From positions 28,581,501-28,645,500 of the forward strand of contig CM038043.1 of NCBI GenBank assembly GCA_021397845.1: DNA of 64,000 nucleotides, read 5' to 3'. Numbering within the stretch: the stretch's first letter is position 1; each line of letters opens with the position of its first letter. The notes below the pieces were generated by a model. It did not search any database and was not told the DNA's origin. It worked only from the letters and a program-made list of their open reading frames with translations. Source of the DNA: Areca catechu. Taxonomy: Eukaryota > Streptophyta > Magnoliopsida > Arecales > Arecaceae. Shown here piece by piece: positions 1-10,579 of the stretch. Made by a program: the position numbers and the translations under genes.

Positions 1-445
1 CTTGATTTGAGGATGAATCAAGGGGGTGCCTAATTTGAATTTGAAATTTCAATCTTAGGGGCATCCAACTTGAAATTTGAAATCTTTTCTTTCATGAAGC
101 TTGGCATCCAACTTTAGAATTTTGAATCTTTTCATGAAGCTTGGCATCCAACTTTGAATTTTGAATCTTTTCTTGGCTGACCATGATGCTTGATCTTGGT
201 AGCTTGATTTGATGAGAGTTGTCTGCTTTAATCCAGGGGAGATTAATGGGCATTCAACTTGGGATTTGAATTTGAACTTTTCGTCTTGACCTGGCCACCC
301 AATGCTTTCTTTGAATTTAGTGAAGTGCACCTCCCCATGCCATGTGGCATTGATGATGTGGCACTCCTCGCTTGGCATGGAGAAGAGGTGGCTTGACTCT
401 TCCTCAATTGGGATTGACTTGATTGCCCACTTGTGGATCCATCTT
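1..445 (-). mobile_element. Antisense Ty3/gypsy LTR C, left piece
   Basis: This is the inner part of an LTR read on the minus strand. Its other part lies at 10294-10579, beyond the gypsy D insertion. Both pieces abut D's duplicated target atctt (441-445 and 10294-10298), so they were once continuous. The stretch is AT-rich with repeated short phrases such as cttggcatccaactt and shows no believable gene. The inner end of the LTR is outside the window, so whether C is a solo LTR or a full element cannot be told. Confidence 0.75.
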
Positions 446-1757
446 TGGTGCGAGCACTAGGCTCAGGAAGAGACTTCAACCAATATAGATTAAACTAGAT
501 TCTTTATGGATGGAAGATTAAAAGTTTGAGTCCTGTAATAAGTCTTAATTGGGTTTATTAGTCCTGTATTTATTTCATAATTGAGTCCTGTATTTATTTC
601 AATTGGGTTTTTATTGCAATTGAGTCAAGAGGAGTTAAGTCCTAGTCTAATCTGGTTTCAGCACAACCAAATAAGGAAGGTGGGCACATGGACCATAGGA
701 TCACCAACTTGGAAGCCACTTCATCACTCCACTTTGCCACATCACCAAGACACCTCACCATAGATTGTTGCCCAAGAGGAGAAGGAATTTGAATTTGAAT
801 GGGTCCACATTTTCCTACACAATCATCGCCCCGCTTAATGAAGATGCCCCATCATTTTCTCCTTCTGTTTTGGTGTAATTTGAATTTGAATTTGAATTTT
901 GAATAGGCTTGGTGGTCTATAAAACAAAGGGCTCCAAACCTTCTTGTAATGATGAATGATGAATGAATGAAATGAAGTTTTCTTGAAAGAAATTCTCTTG
1001 CTTGATTGCTTGGTCTCTTGTGAGAAGGTGGGCGTGAGGCCTAGAGTGACTACCTTTCCATCTCCACACATCCAACAAAGTTTCATCCCTTCCCTCTTAC
1101 AATCCATTCGGTCAACCAAAGGATCATTACTTTAGTCTATGCTTAGTCTTGATCCCCCTCCATCTCAAATGAATCCAATCCGCCAAGATGTTTTTCATAC
1201 AATCTGACAAGGAGTTATCAATCCAAAGATGCCATAGAAGATCCATGCCAAGACTACTCCAAGTTTCCTTTCTCATTTCAAAGATTCTTCCCCTCCTTTT
1301 CCCCATTTCAATCTCTATCCTCTAATCCCCTCTACATCTCTTTGTTGCAGGATCCCCAGGCTTCCAGGTTCTAAAGAAGAAGGTCTCCAATGTCAAGTAC
1401 CGGATACAAGAAGCTTTGCAACCTAAAGGAATCTCCTTGTCATCCAAGAACTTCTTCTTTGAGTGTTTCCAGCTCCAAATTTTAAAATTTTGATTGCCAG
1501 GTACTGCTCTCTAGATAAGCTTTCAGATCTGAAATATTAGTTTAAACTTAGCCCTAATCTGAGTGGTTTCTTAACCACAAAGGTCCTCCTCTTATTTACT
1601 TTGAATGGTTTTATTTCTAGTCAAGTTTAATATTTAGAATCCAATCATAGAAATTCTACTTCTTTACTTTGAATAGCTGCATCTATTTACTTCATTTCTC
1701 ATTTAGTCATTACTAATTCCATTAGGAATGCATCATTTCATTATCGGCCCCCCATCA
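446..1757 (+). repeat. 5' LTR of gypsy D
   Basis: Starts TGGTGCGAGCAC and ends cccatca, three bases before the primer-binding site. It matches 8982-10293 along its whole length by eye, with equal length. A TATA box lies at 918-924, followed 30-60 bp later by GATGAATGAATGA, a phrase found at the same place in several LTRs of this window and probably close to the transcription start. No gene is seen inside. Confidence 0.93.
918..924 (+). promoter_or_regulatory. Putative TATA box of gypsy D 5' LTR
   Basis: TATAAAA within ggtctataaaacaaag. The same motif sits at 9455-9461 in the 3' LTR. It is the only good TATA in the LTR and lies in the middle, where the U3/R boundary is expected. Inferred from sequence only. 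Confidence 0.55.
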
Positions 1758-1760
1758 TCT

Positions 1761-1772
1761 TGGTATCAGAGC
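1761..1772 (+). promoter_or_regulatory. Primer-binding site (initiator Met-tRNA) of gypsy D
   Basis: TGGTATCAGAGC, complementary to the 3' end of plant initiator Met-tRNA, lies three bases after the end of the 5' LTR. It is the standard site for starting minus-strand DNA synthesis in plant LTR retrotransposons and fixes the element's orientation. Confidence 0.93.
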
Positions 1773-2658
1773 ATGGTAGGTTAGGGCTTTGCAACTTCTT
1801 TAGTATTTGGATTGGGTGCTTCACCATGGCCGTTCGGTCATAGGAAAAAGAAGGGCTACAAGACCCTCACATCCCATTCAACGAGGATTTCCTATGGTGT
1901 GTAGGGGTGCCGATATGATTGACCCTTGAAGGGGAACACAAAAAGATAAGTTTTAAATCCAAAAGAATAGTTTTGCATCATTGGAATCTAGCATCTTTAA
2001 AATTTTTGTTGTTCTGCCCTTCTTGCATTATCTAAGTTCCAAAAACTGCCTAGCATAGAACAAATTTTATTTTTTAATTTCCTTTCATCTGGTATATCAT
2101 CTGTGAGATAGGAGTGTTCTATGATTTTTTTGGAATTTTCTGAGACTAATACATAGAACTTCTCTGCCCAACTTCTGAACTGCAATACACAAAAATCTAC
2201 ACATGAATTTAGGGTTCATATGAATGTTTGCACACATCTCATGGTAAATCGATTTAAGGGCATCAATATGACATGGGAGCAGGATTTCATTACCTGTCCT
2301 TAGCCCAAAACCACCACCTTGCATAGCTAACCCAATCTTTAACTAAAATTGAGTAGTACTCTAATTTTTAGGGACTCGTACAGGTCTAGTTTAAGTCATT
2401 TGGGAAAACTAGTGCACCCACTCCTGCATCTATTTCTGAAAGCTGGTGTCTAGGCCAGAGGTCAAGTGGCAAATGCCCTAAGCAGCTCTTGTGGTTTTTT
2501 ATTAGGACCAAGCGAGAGCTGGGGGAGCCTACCACAGACCCACCTCTTACCTAGCTAGTGGACGGGATAGCTGTTGATTTGGTTGTACCTAGTCAACTCA
2601 CCTTACTTGAGCAACTAGGTCTAGCAAACCTTTAGCCCGAGTTTAAGTCTATGTGTGC
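1773..2658 (+). other. Long untranslated leader of gypsy D
   Basis: About 0.9 kb between primer-binding site and gag without a useful open frame. Blocks in it recur in the leaders of elements B, G and I: a phrase around catggccgt(t/c)cggtcatagga near 1825-1845 (shared with G), and a block with ccttagcccaaaaccac near 2300 (cf. 12140, 23650, 30935). The shared blocks suggest conserved leader RNA function such as packaging, but no function is shown by the sequence. Confidence 0.6.
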
Positions 2659-2871
2659 ATGGCAACTAGATCAGGAGCACCCTACCAACATACCCAAGAT
2701 CAATTAAGTGCAACCATGGACCAAAATTTTGAGACCTTGATGAAAATCCTGAATGATCAAATGGCCCGATTGAACCAAAACCAGACTGACCAAATGGCCC
2801 AGACCAATCAAAGCATGACTGATCAGATCACCCACATCACTACTAGGTTTGATCGATTAGAGGCTTGTACC
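2659..2871 (+). pseudogene. gag: gag, N-terminal part, of gypsy D (cut by element E)
   Basis: Starts at ATG 2659 with MATRSGAPY, closely like the gag starts of G (MSTRSGASY, 24020) and B (38371). The frame is rich in Gln, Asn and Met and predicts a coiled-coil-like N-terminal segment (repeated DQM/NQM). It is open for 71 codons to base 2871, where element E begins and brings an immediate TGA. After the target duplication gtacc the same frame resumes at 6596, so E alone breaks the gene here. Confidence 0.8.
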
Positions 2872-4970
2872 TGATGCTGGACAAGGGGGGCTAGGAGGAT
2901 TGTTGGAAAGCTGAAATGTCTCCTGTGATTAGGGTCAAGAAGGCAAAAAGAATATGTAGGGGAAAGAAAGATGGATACTCTATGGACTTGGGACTTACCT
3001 TCATAGAGAGACGTCGCACCTCTAGGGCATCTCACCCACCCCACTACATGTAGGCTAGGGCATCCCACCCATCTCATTACATGCAGAGCCTAAGGCATCC
3101 CACCCAAATCACTACCTGGGGCCATGAAGGAAAAGCTCCAAGATCATAGAGGAGACTCAGCAAGGGAGAAGATAACTAGGGCCTCATGCCCCTCAATGCT
3201 CGAAACTGAAGGCAGTGCGGTCTCACACCCCTCGACACCTGCAGGTGAAGGAAAGATGGGCCTCATGCCCACTGCTAACGAAGACAGAACCAGGAACACT
3301 CTTTTCAAAAATCATATTCTTCATATATTATTCAAGAGAGGAGGTGCCTTTATATCTATGCTTACAAAACTTGGGGCCCAAGAAAAAAATACAAGGCATG
3401 CTGCTCATAAAAGGTGACATCCCAAACCTACTATGTTTGTAGCTTGAGAACATGGTAGAAAACTAAACACAATCCACCCCATATAGTGGAAAAAATCAAA
3501 CTAATCCTAATCTAAAACTAATTTAAATATTTCCTAGCTAGTCCATACATCCAGATTTAAAATAAATAAATTAGGCATATCCTGAAATTACCAAGATCAG
3601 TGATGAGGACCCGAAAGTCCATTTTTTTTTATTTTATCTTATTTGAGTCCTATAATAAAGTGAGACAGCTAAGTCCAGTTGAGTCTACTTAGTCAAGTCC
3701 AGTTTTTAGTCTAGTCAAGTTAGATCGAGTCCTGTAATTTTCATTCATGTCAAGATCCAAGAGGAGAGTAAGAAGACCCGGAGATTCACCAGGCCCCTCA
3801 ACTAGAGTTTGACTTCATGCACCTGGGCCATTTTATGTCGCCAAGCCTGCAAGAGAGAACTCCAGTCCAAGACAAAGGCCCACTGTTGACCAGGTCCACC
3901 AGGGTTTCTTGGCCTACAAGTAAGGGTTTCTTAGCCCTCAAGTCATGTACCCTGGGGTGAATCTATAAATACCCCACCCACTCTTGTATTTTTTTTATGA
4001 TGAATGAATATGATTTCTTTAGTTATGTGTGAACTTTTCAGGGTTTCTGTGTGATCCATAGGGCATCTATGTGAGCCCTTTGCTGTGTGCTTGTCCTCCG
4101 GGGAATCTGTGTGAACCCCAATTATCTCTTCTTTCTTCTCCCCTGCAAACCCTAATCTCTGGTGACTTTATGCTCACCAACGATCCATCCCCGATCACTG
4201 TCCCGCATCAATCAGTGCTAGCTCTAAAATTTGTGTAGAAGGATTGACACCGTTTTGAAATCTGTATAAAATTATTTTTATTTTTTTTACTATGAGATAT
4301 ATGCAAACTTTCTAAGCTTTGAGATCCATGCACAGGTTTCTCCTTCCCATGGCCGTGGAATAGAGGGAGGCATTCATGGTATAACCTGTTTCTATGCCTT
4401 CCTTGGTCTTCCAATTATTGTAGCATGGGCTTTCTCCCATGTGTCCATAGGTGTCGGATGGAACATCGAGGCATTTTGTGCAACACTTGATGCAGAAGAA
4501 CATGCATGGCTTCTTATGGGATAGAACACTTGTCTGGGCATTGATGTGCTGGAAGAAGCGATGAGGCTGATGGGATTCGGAATGGCAGCGATAGACGGCG
4601 GCACGGGGGAGAGGGTCACGGCACGGTGATGGGCAGAGTTGTAGGGGCGAACGGTGGTGCAGGAGAGAGGGGCGCGGCATGGCACGGTGGAATGCAGGGG
4701 CGGACAATGGTGCGGGCGAGGATGATCGGCATTGGTGGGTTGGGCAGCCGTGTTGATGGATCTGCCATGATGGTGGAAAAAAAAAGGGTATTCTGGGCTA
4801 TGGATGGAAGGGGAAGATGACATGAATAACAGAGGAATAAGTCGGGGATAAGTTTGTAATAAAATGGACATAGCGGGGATAGGTGGAATAGGTGGGATAA
4901 AAATACAAAATAAAATAAAAAAATCTAGAAAAGAAAAGAAAAACCTGAATGGGTTTTGATGTCCCCATCA
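2872..4970 (-). repeat. 3' LTR of element E (interrupted by solo LTR F)
   Basis: Without F and its duplicated target this copy is 1484 bp and aligns by eye with 5085-6590. On the minus strand it starts TGATGGGGAC and ends GCATCA. The minus-strand U3 (about 4580-4970) contains a GC-rich stretch and an AT-rich stretch with repeated gggata motifs. Open frames of up to 159 codons on the minus strand (4392-4871) are low-complexity Ser/Pro/His and not kept in frame in the other LTR, so I do not call them genes. Confidence 0.85.
3601..4210 (+). mobile_element. Solo LTR F, 610 bp
   Basis: Begins TGATGAGGACC and ends CCCGCATCA, with a perfect 5-bp duplication atcag at 3596-3600 and 4211-4215. The uninterrupted target is seen once in the sister LTR of E at 5808-5812. 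It contains TATAAATA at 3964-3971 followed by gatgaatgaa, as in other gypsy LTRs here, giving plus orientation. No interior or second LTR is present, so it is the product of LTR-LTR recombination. It is the youngest of six nested layers. Confidence 0.93.
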
Positions 4971-5084
4971 TTCCCCTAGGGTGGGGAAAACTCGACTCCT
5001 TCGAGTCAGGCTCACTGCAAAATTCTTTTTTCTCTCTTTTTTTTCTTTTTCAACCCTAATCCTCTCCTGCTCTAATACCAAAAT
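4971..5084 (-). other. Internal region of element E: PPT and primer-binding site only
   Basis: On the minus strand the LTR that ends at 5085 is followed by ATTT and then TGGTATTAGAGC (plus 5069-5080), one mismatch from the initiator Met-tRNA site. At the other end ctaggggaa (plus 4971-4979) is a short polypurine tract against the 3' LTR. The middle shares gaaaactcgactcc and accctaatcc with the interior of element N (61934-62019), showing common descent. There is no coding capacity. Confidence 0.82.
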
Positions 5085-6590
5085 TGATGCATGACAAGAA
5101 GGGGCTAGGAGGATCGTTGGAGAGTTGAGAAGTCTCCTATGATTAGGGTCAAAAAGGAAAAAAAAATATGTAGAGAAAAGAAAGATGGATACTCTATGGA
5201 CTTGGGACTTACCTTCACGGAGAGACGTCACACCTCTAGGGCATCTCACCTACCCCACTACATGTAGTCTAGGGCATCCCACCCATCTCACTACATGCAG
5301 AGCCTAGGGTGTCCCACCCAAATCGCTCCCTAGGGCCGTGAAGGAAAAGCTCCAAGATCATAGAGGGGACTTAGCAAGGGAGAAGATAACTAGGGCCTCA
5401 TGCCCCTCAACGCACGAAAGTGAAGGCAGTGGGGTCACACACTTCTCAACACCTGCAGGTGAAGGAAAGATGGGCCTCATGCCCACTCCTAACGGAGACA
5501 GAACCAAGAACACTCTTTTCAAAAATTCATATTCTTCATATATTATTCAAGAGAGGAGGTGCCTTTATATAGTCTTACAAAACTTGGGGCCCAAGAAAAA
5601 AATACAAGGCATGTAGCTTGTAAAAGGTGACATCCCAAGCCTACTCTGTTTGTAGCCTAAAAACATGGTAGAAAACTAAATACAATCCTCCCTATATGGT
5701 GGAAAAAATCAAACTAATCCTAATCTTAAACTAATTTAAATATTTCCTAACTGGTCCATACATCCATATTTAAAATAAAAAATTAGAAATATCTTGAATT
5801 TACCAAGATCAGTGCCTGCTCTAAAATCTATGCAGAAGGATTGAGACCGCTTTGAAATCTATATAAAATTATTATTATTTTTTACTATGAGATTTGTGTA
5901 AACTTTTTATGCTTTGAGATCCATGCACAGGTTTCTCCTTCCCGTGGCCATGGAACAAAGGGAGGCATTCGTGGTATAACCTATTTTTGTGTCTTCCTTG
6001 GTCTTCCAGTTATTGTAGCATGGGCTTTCCCCCTTGTGTCCATAGGTGCTGGATGAATGTAGAGGCATTTTGTGTAGCACTTGATGTAGAAGAACATGCA
6101 TGGCTTCTTATGGGATGTTGCAGAGCATCTATAGGAACACTTGTCCGGGCATTAATGTGCAGGAAGAAGCGGCGAGGCTGATGGGATTCCGAACGGCAAT
6201 GGTGGATGGCAACGTGGGGGAGAGGGGCGAGGCACAGTGATGGGCGAAGTTGCTGGGTAGACGGTGGAGCGAGGGAGAGGGGCGCAGCACGGCACGGTGG
6301 AGCAGCAGGGGCGAACGGCAATGCGGGCGGGGATGACCCGCGTCGGCGGGTTGGGCGGCTGTGTTGATGGATCGGCCATGATGGTGAAAAAAAAAAGAAT
6401 AAAAACAATATTCTGGACAATGGATGGAAGAGGAAGATGACATGAATAACAGAGGAATAAGTCAAGGATAAGTCTAGAATAAAATGGAAATAATAGGGAT
6501 AGGTGGAATAGGTGGAATAAAAATATAAAAAAAAATAAAAAAATCTAGAAAAGAAAAGAAAAACTCGGATGGATTTTGATGTCCCCATCA
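5085..6590 (-). repeat. 5' LTR of element E
   Basis: 1506 bp, starting TGATGGGGAC on the minus strand at 6590. It carries the undisturbed target of solo LTR F (5808-5812). A TATATAAAG on the minus strand lies at plus 5563-5571, a likely TATA box; the other LTR has a weakened version near 3350. Minus-strand frames at 6010-6588 and 6129-6443 are low-complexity and not matched in frame in the sister LTR. Confidence 0.87.
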
Positions 6591-6595
6591 GTACC

Positions 6596-7377
6596 CCTAA
6601 AAGAACCTATGAAGTCCAGATTGAATTAGAGTTTGAACCAGAGTTTGGTACACCCATCAACCCTAGAAGGGCTCCATACCAAGACCTTTTCCCTGAACCC
6701 AACCCTAGGAGGCCTCATCAAGACCCTTTCTTTGAGCCAAATCCTAGGAGACCCAACCCTGATCGAGTCCATGACCTGAACCCTAGGAGAGCACCCTATG
6801 ACCCAGCTTATGAGCCAAATCCTAGGAGACCCAATCAGGACCAAATGGACCATGATGACCGAACCCTAAGGAACATTAGATTGTAAGCACCCACTTTTGA
6901 TGGAAATCTAGATCCTTAGGTTTATATAGATTGGGAGGAAGATATGGATGATTATTTTAAGTGGAATGAAATGTCTGAGGATGGAAAGGTTAGGTTTGCC
7001 CAAGTGCATCTATGGGGTCCAGCCGAGTCTTATTGAAATAATGTCCAGGGAAGGAGGGCGTATGAGAGACACGAGCCCATTAGGACCTGGAAAGGAATGA
7101 ACAGCAAGCTTCATGAAAGGTATATCCTTGTGTCCTACCAACAAAATCTCCTAGACTACTTAGAGAGGTTGACCCAAGGTAATGGATCAGTTAGTGATTA
7201 TATTGATAGATTCGAGCATCTAATACGCTATATTATGAAAATGGATTCAAATGATATCCTAATCCGATTTGAAGAGGGTTTGAGGGAAGATATCCGGAGA
7301 GAATTGTTTAGACATAATATTTATAGTTTGAGCAAGCCTACCGAGTGGTCCAAAACTATGAGAGGTCCTTGAGGCAT
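6596..7377 (+). pseudogene. gag: gag, remainder, of gypsy D
   Basis: Continues the frame cut at 2871. It first encodes a basic, Pro/Arg-rich stretch with repeated PNPRRP phrases (about 6650-6860), then the core of a retrotransposon Gag: a YIDWEEDMDDYF-like motif near 6920 and a VSDYIDRFEHL-like motif near 7195. Stops fall at 6884 and 6918 and near 7033, and the reading frame shifts near 7345. No CCHC zinc knuckle follows, although elements G and I have one. Gag forms the virus-like particle around the RNA; this copy is dead. Confidence 0.75.
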
Positions 7378-7378
7378 G

Positions 7379-8155
7379 CTAGATCAAGTACTTTGGACCT
7401 AAATCCTACCTCTGCCAGCTTGAATCATATCCCCATTGGTCCTACACCTAGTGTGAACCAGACTTTTGTTGATAAACCCTTATCTGTATCACCTCCAACC
7501 CAGAAGGATGACATTAAAAAGGAATTAGGTATGGCCGACCTAGGATTAGTTGACCAGAATGAAGCCATACTAAAAGAACAATTAAAGGAGAAAGAATTAG
7601 AACCCATGATAGAAGTATATGAGGCTGACATGAGTTTGGTAGACGAATTGAAGGAGAAGACTTTGAGAAGGACAACTCTAGTACCTTACTTGAGGAAATC
7701 CTTGTAGAAGATAAGAGTGTTGAGCCTAGTCCTGAAACATCAGAACCACAGGAAATTAGTGAGAACTTGGTTCCTGAAAGTCAATGCCCTCTAGAAAAGC
7801 CTACTCTTTTAGCCTCAACCCAAGACCTCATTCAGCTCCCTTATAAAGAGTTCATTCTTCTAACCCCAGTTGATAACCTTTTTCTGGAACTGACCAAGTC
7901 TTCCTTTCCGGAAAAAATTATACTTCCAATGACCAAACTTTCCATCCATCAATTTGACCTTATGACACCCATAGATCAATATTCAAATCTTAAGGTCATC
8001 TTGAATAACCAAGGTCTATCCCATGTTTTCCATAGATTGCCCCAAGACTCTGATTCCTATTTCCTACCCTTTCCTGAGTCTACACATGTTTCTAAAGCCA
8101 TTAGGTTACATTTTATTGAGATCACCAGGTTACATGAACCCTTAGAGCCCATCCC
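7379..8155 (+). pseudogene. Linker ORF of gypsy D, in the place of protease-RT-RNase H
   Basis: I do not recognise this protein. Two open stretches (to 7707, and 7767-8155) encode an acidic, Lys/Glu-rich part with a YEADMSLVDE motif, then a part rich in Leu, Pro and Ser with a TPIDQYSNLKV motif. Related motifs occur in element I (YDAGLSLVDEYEGEE near 32033; TLIDHHSNLQV near 32747) and B (YEADVNLVDEYEGEE near 39057). No protease DSG, RT FDD or RNase H motif is found. A frame break lies near 7708-7766. Confidence 0.6.
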
Positions 8156-8340
8156 ATTTGCAACCTACTTTTGGAAGACCTTATGGCATTTGCTAGGAAC
8201 CCATGGTAAATTCTCATGTGCATACCAGACCAGGGTCAAACCTAGAGAGTCAATAATTTGTTAGGTTTAGGCCCTAAAGAGTCCAATAAAATTTTTCTCA
8301 ATAGGAATACATAGTTGAGTCTATTTTTTGTCAAGTGTCA
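8156..8340 (+). pseudogene. Integrase core stub and shared junction of gypsy D
   Basis: A short FATYFWKTLWHLLGTHGKFS stretch matches the integrase core of G (FTSYFWKTLWHLLGT, 36070-36130) from just after the second catalytic Asp. After about 25 residues the match ends. It is replaced by gtcaaacctagagag...gtttaggccctaaagagtccaataaa, which also occurs at 33004-33060 in I and 53082-53130 in B but not in G or A. This is the breakpoint of the ancestral pol deletion. Confidence 0.7.
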
Positions 8341-8375
8341 GCATGAGTCTCAGAGTCCACAAAATCATATGCACA

Positions 8376-8899
8376 GCACATTAAGAATTGCATAAGGAAA
8401 TTAGTAAAAAGATTCAAATGAGCAATGAAGTCTATAAGCATAAAGCTAATTCACGTAAACAAATGAAAGAATTTAATGAAGGGGACTCTGTAATGATTAA
8501 ACTTAGACCTGAAAGGTTTCCATCAGGAACTATGAAGAAACTACATGCCCGGGGAGCTGGACCTTTCAAAGTAATTAAAAAATTGGACCTAATGCATATG
8601 TGTTAGAGTTACCACCAGATTATGGCATTAGTTCAACATTTAATATTTTTGTTCTAAAAGAATATAAAGAGCCGGCATTAATTTCTAGTGAGCCTTTTGG
8701 GCCTTATCCCGCCTTTGAGAGTGAAACCCTACCTGAGTGTCCACTAGCAATTCCACCAGAGTGGAGAGATAGAGTCGAACGTATCTTGGATGACCAGGTG
8801 ATTACCACTAGAAGTAAGGGCTATCAACGTTATCAGGTTCATTGGCAAGGCCGACCAGAATCTGAGGACTCCTGGATCACCCGAGAGGATCTGCAATAA
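8376..8899 (+). pseudogene. Integrase C-terminal (GPY/F) region and chromodomain of gypsy D
   Basis: 8388-8606 encodes the integrase C-terminus with GDSVMIKLRPERF and KKLHARGAGPFKV. A small frame shift near 8585-8600 then puts the rest in the next frame, 8600-8899, which is open to its stop. This ends in a full-length chromodomain (about 8770-8897: RILDDQV, YQRYQVHWQG, SEDSWITREDL). In chromoviruses this domain binds modified histone tails and steers integration into heterochromatin. It is the best-kept part of the element. Confidence 0.82.
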
Positions 8900-8981
8900 A
8901 TTGATCTAGACCTACTAGAAAGATATCACAGTCAGGCCAATCCTTACTCAATAGGGTCGAGTTCCTCCCACCCGGGAAGAA

Positions 8982-10293
8982 TTGGTATGGGCACCAGGCT
9001 CAAGAAGAGACTTCAACGAATACAGATTAAGTTAGATTCTTTATGGATGGAAGATTAAGAATTTGAGTCCTATAATAAGTCTTAATTGGGTTTATTAATC
9101 CTGTATTTATTTCATAATTGAGTTCTGTATTTATTTCAATTGTGTTTTTATTACAATTGAGTCAAGAGGAGTTCAGTCCTAGTCCAATCTGGTTTTAGCA
9201 CAACCAAATAAGGAAGGTGGGTGCATGGACCATGGGATCACCAACTTGGAAGGCACTTCATCACTCCACTTTGCCACATCACTAAGACACCTCACCATAG
9301 ATTGTCGCCCAAGATGAGAAGAAAATTGAATTTGAATGGGTCCACATTTTCCTTCACAATCACCACCCCTCTTCATGAAGATGCCCCATCATTTTCTCCT
9401 TTTATTTTGGTGTAATTTGAATTTGAATTCGCATTTTGAAAAGGCTTGGTGGTCTATAAAACAAAGAGCTCCAAACCTTCTTGTAATGATGAATGATGAA
9501 TGAATGAAATGAAGTTTTCTTGAAAGAAGTTCGCTTGCTTGATTACTTGGTCCCTTGTGAGAAGGTGGGTGTGAGGCCTAGAGTGACTACCTTTCCATCT
9601 CCACACATCCAACAAAGTTTCATCCCTTCCCTCTTACAATCCATTCGGTCAACCAAAGGATCATTACTTTAGTCTATGCTTAGTCTTGATCCCCCTCCAT
9701 CTCCAATGAATCAAATCCACCAAGGTGTTCTTCATACAATCCGACAAGGAGTTATCAATCCAAAGATGCCAAAGAAGATCCACGCCAAGACTACTCCAAG
9801 TTTCCCTTCTCATTTCAAAGATTCTTTCCCTCCTTTTTCCCATTTCAATCTCTGTCATCTAATCCCCTCTACATCTCTTTGTTGCAGGATCCCCAGGCTT
9901 CTAGGTTCCAAAGAAGAAGGTTTCCCATGTCAAGAACCATATACAAGAAGCTTTGCAACCTAGAGGAATCTCCTTGTCATCCAAGAACTTCCTTTTTGAG
10001 TGTTTCCAGTTCCAAATTTTAAAGTATTGATTGCCGGGTACCCCTCTCTAGATAAGCTTTTAGATCTGAAATATTAAGATTAACTTAGCCCTAATCTGAG
10101 TGGTTTCTTAACCACAAAGGTCCTCCTCTTATTTACTTTGAATAGTTTTATTTCTAGTCAAGTTTAATATTTAGAATCCTATCATAGAAATTCTACTTCT
10201 TTACTTTGAATAGCTGCATCTATTTACCTCATTTCTCATTTAGTCATTACTAATTCCATTAGGGATGCATCATTTCATTATCGTCCCCCTTCA
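8982..10293 (+). repeat. 3' LTR of gypsy D
   Basis: 1312 bp, starting TGGTATGGGCACC after a purine-rich cgggaagaat and ending cccttca, next to the target copy atctt (10294-10298). TATA box at 9455-9461. It carries small differences from the 5' LTR scattered along its length, as expected after independent decay. Confidence 0.93.
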
Positions 10294-10579
10294 ATCTTCA
10301 AACTAGCTTGAACCCATCTTCGAATTGACTCGAGTTTGTAAAACAACTTGGTAAATTATAGGACCAACTGACCTTAACTTGACCTAATTAACTCAATCTG
10401 GCCAAATTACAAGACAAAATCAAAAATTGAAACCAACTAAATACTAATTACATGACTCGAATGCAAATTACTTAGGCTTAAATGTCTTAAGCCTTATACA
10501 GGACCCAAAAGACTAAGAATCCTAATCAGAAATCCATAGAGGGTTGAGGAGCCTCTGTCTAATCTTGTTGCCCACACCA
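10294..10579 (-). mobile_element. Antisense Ty3/gypsy LTR C, right piece (LTR start)
   Basis: Read on the minus strand from 10579 the sequence begins TGGTGTGGGCAAC..., the shared start of the gypsy LTRs in this window, and contains agacagaggct and ccctctatgg as in the LTRs of G and B. It runs to 10294 and resumes in 445-1 across element D. The next five bases, gtaag (10580-10584), are C's expected target; the same gtaag stands uninterrupted at 54012-54016 in the sister LTR of B. Confidence 0.85.

Larger units (their letters stand above)
2872..6590 (-). mobile_element. Long-LTR element E with about 114 bp of internal sequence
   Basis: Two LTRs (2872-4970 and 5085-6590) start TGATGC and end CCCATCA on the plus strand, flanked by a perfect duplication gtacc (2867-2871 and 6591-6595). 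Between them lie only 114 bp (4971-5084), enough for a primer-binding site and a polypurine tract and nothing else. On the minus strand a site differing by one base from the initiator Met-tRNA site follows the LTR. Each LTR is about 1.5 kb without the nested solo LTR F. TRIM elements have such small interiors but far shorter LTRs, so E does not fit a usual class. Element N is of the same kind. Confidence 0.88.
446..10293 (+). mobile_element. Ty3/gypsy element D, complete but non-autonomous, with nested insertion E
   Basis: Two LTRs of 1312 bp each (446-1757 and 8982-10293) start TGGT and end TCA, and are flanked by a perfect 5-bp duplication, atctt (441-445 and 10294-10298). A primer-binding site for initiator Met-tRNA follows the 5' LTR. 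The interior holds a leader, a gag broken by element E, an unrecognised linker ORF in place of protease-RT-RNase H, an integrase stub, and an integrase C-terminus with chromodomain. D therefore could not supply its own reverse transcriptase and must have moved with enzymes from a relative such as G or A. It inserted into the antisense LTR C. Confidence 0.93.

Noticed and set aside
4312..4871. Minus-strand frames of 131 and 159 codons
   Set aside because: Inside the LTR of element E; Ser/Pro/His-rich and not in the same frame in the other LTR (6010-6588).
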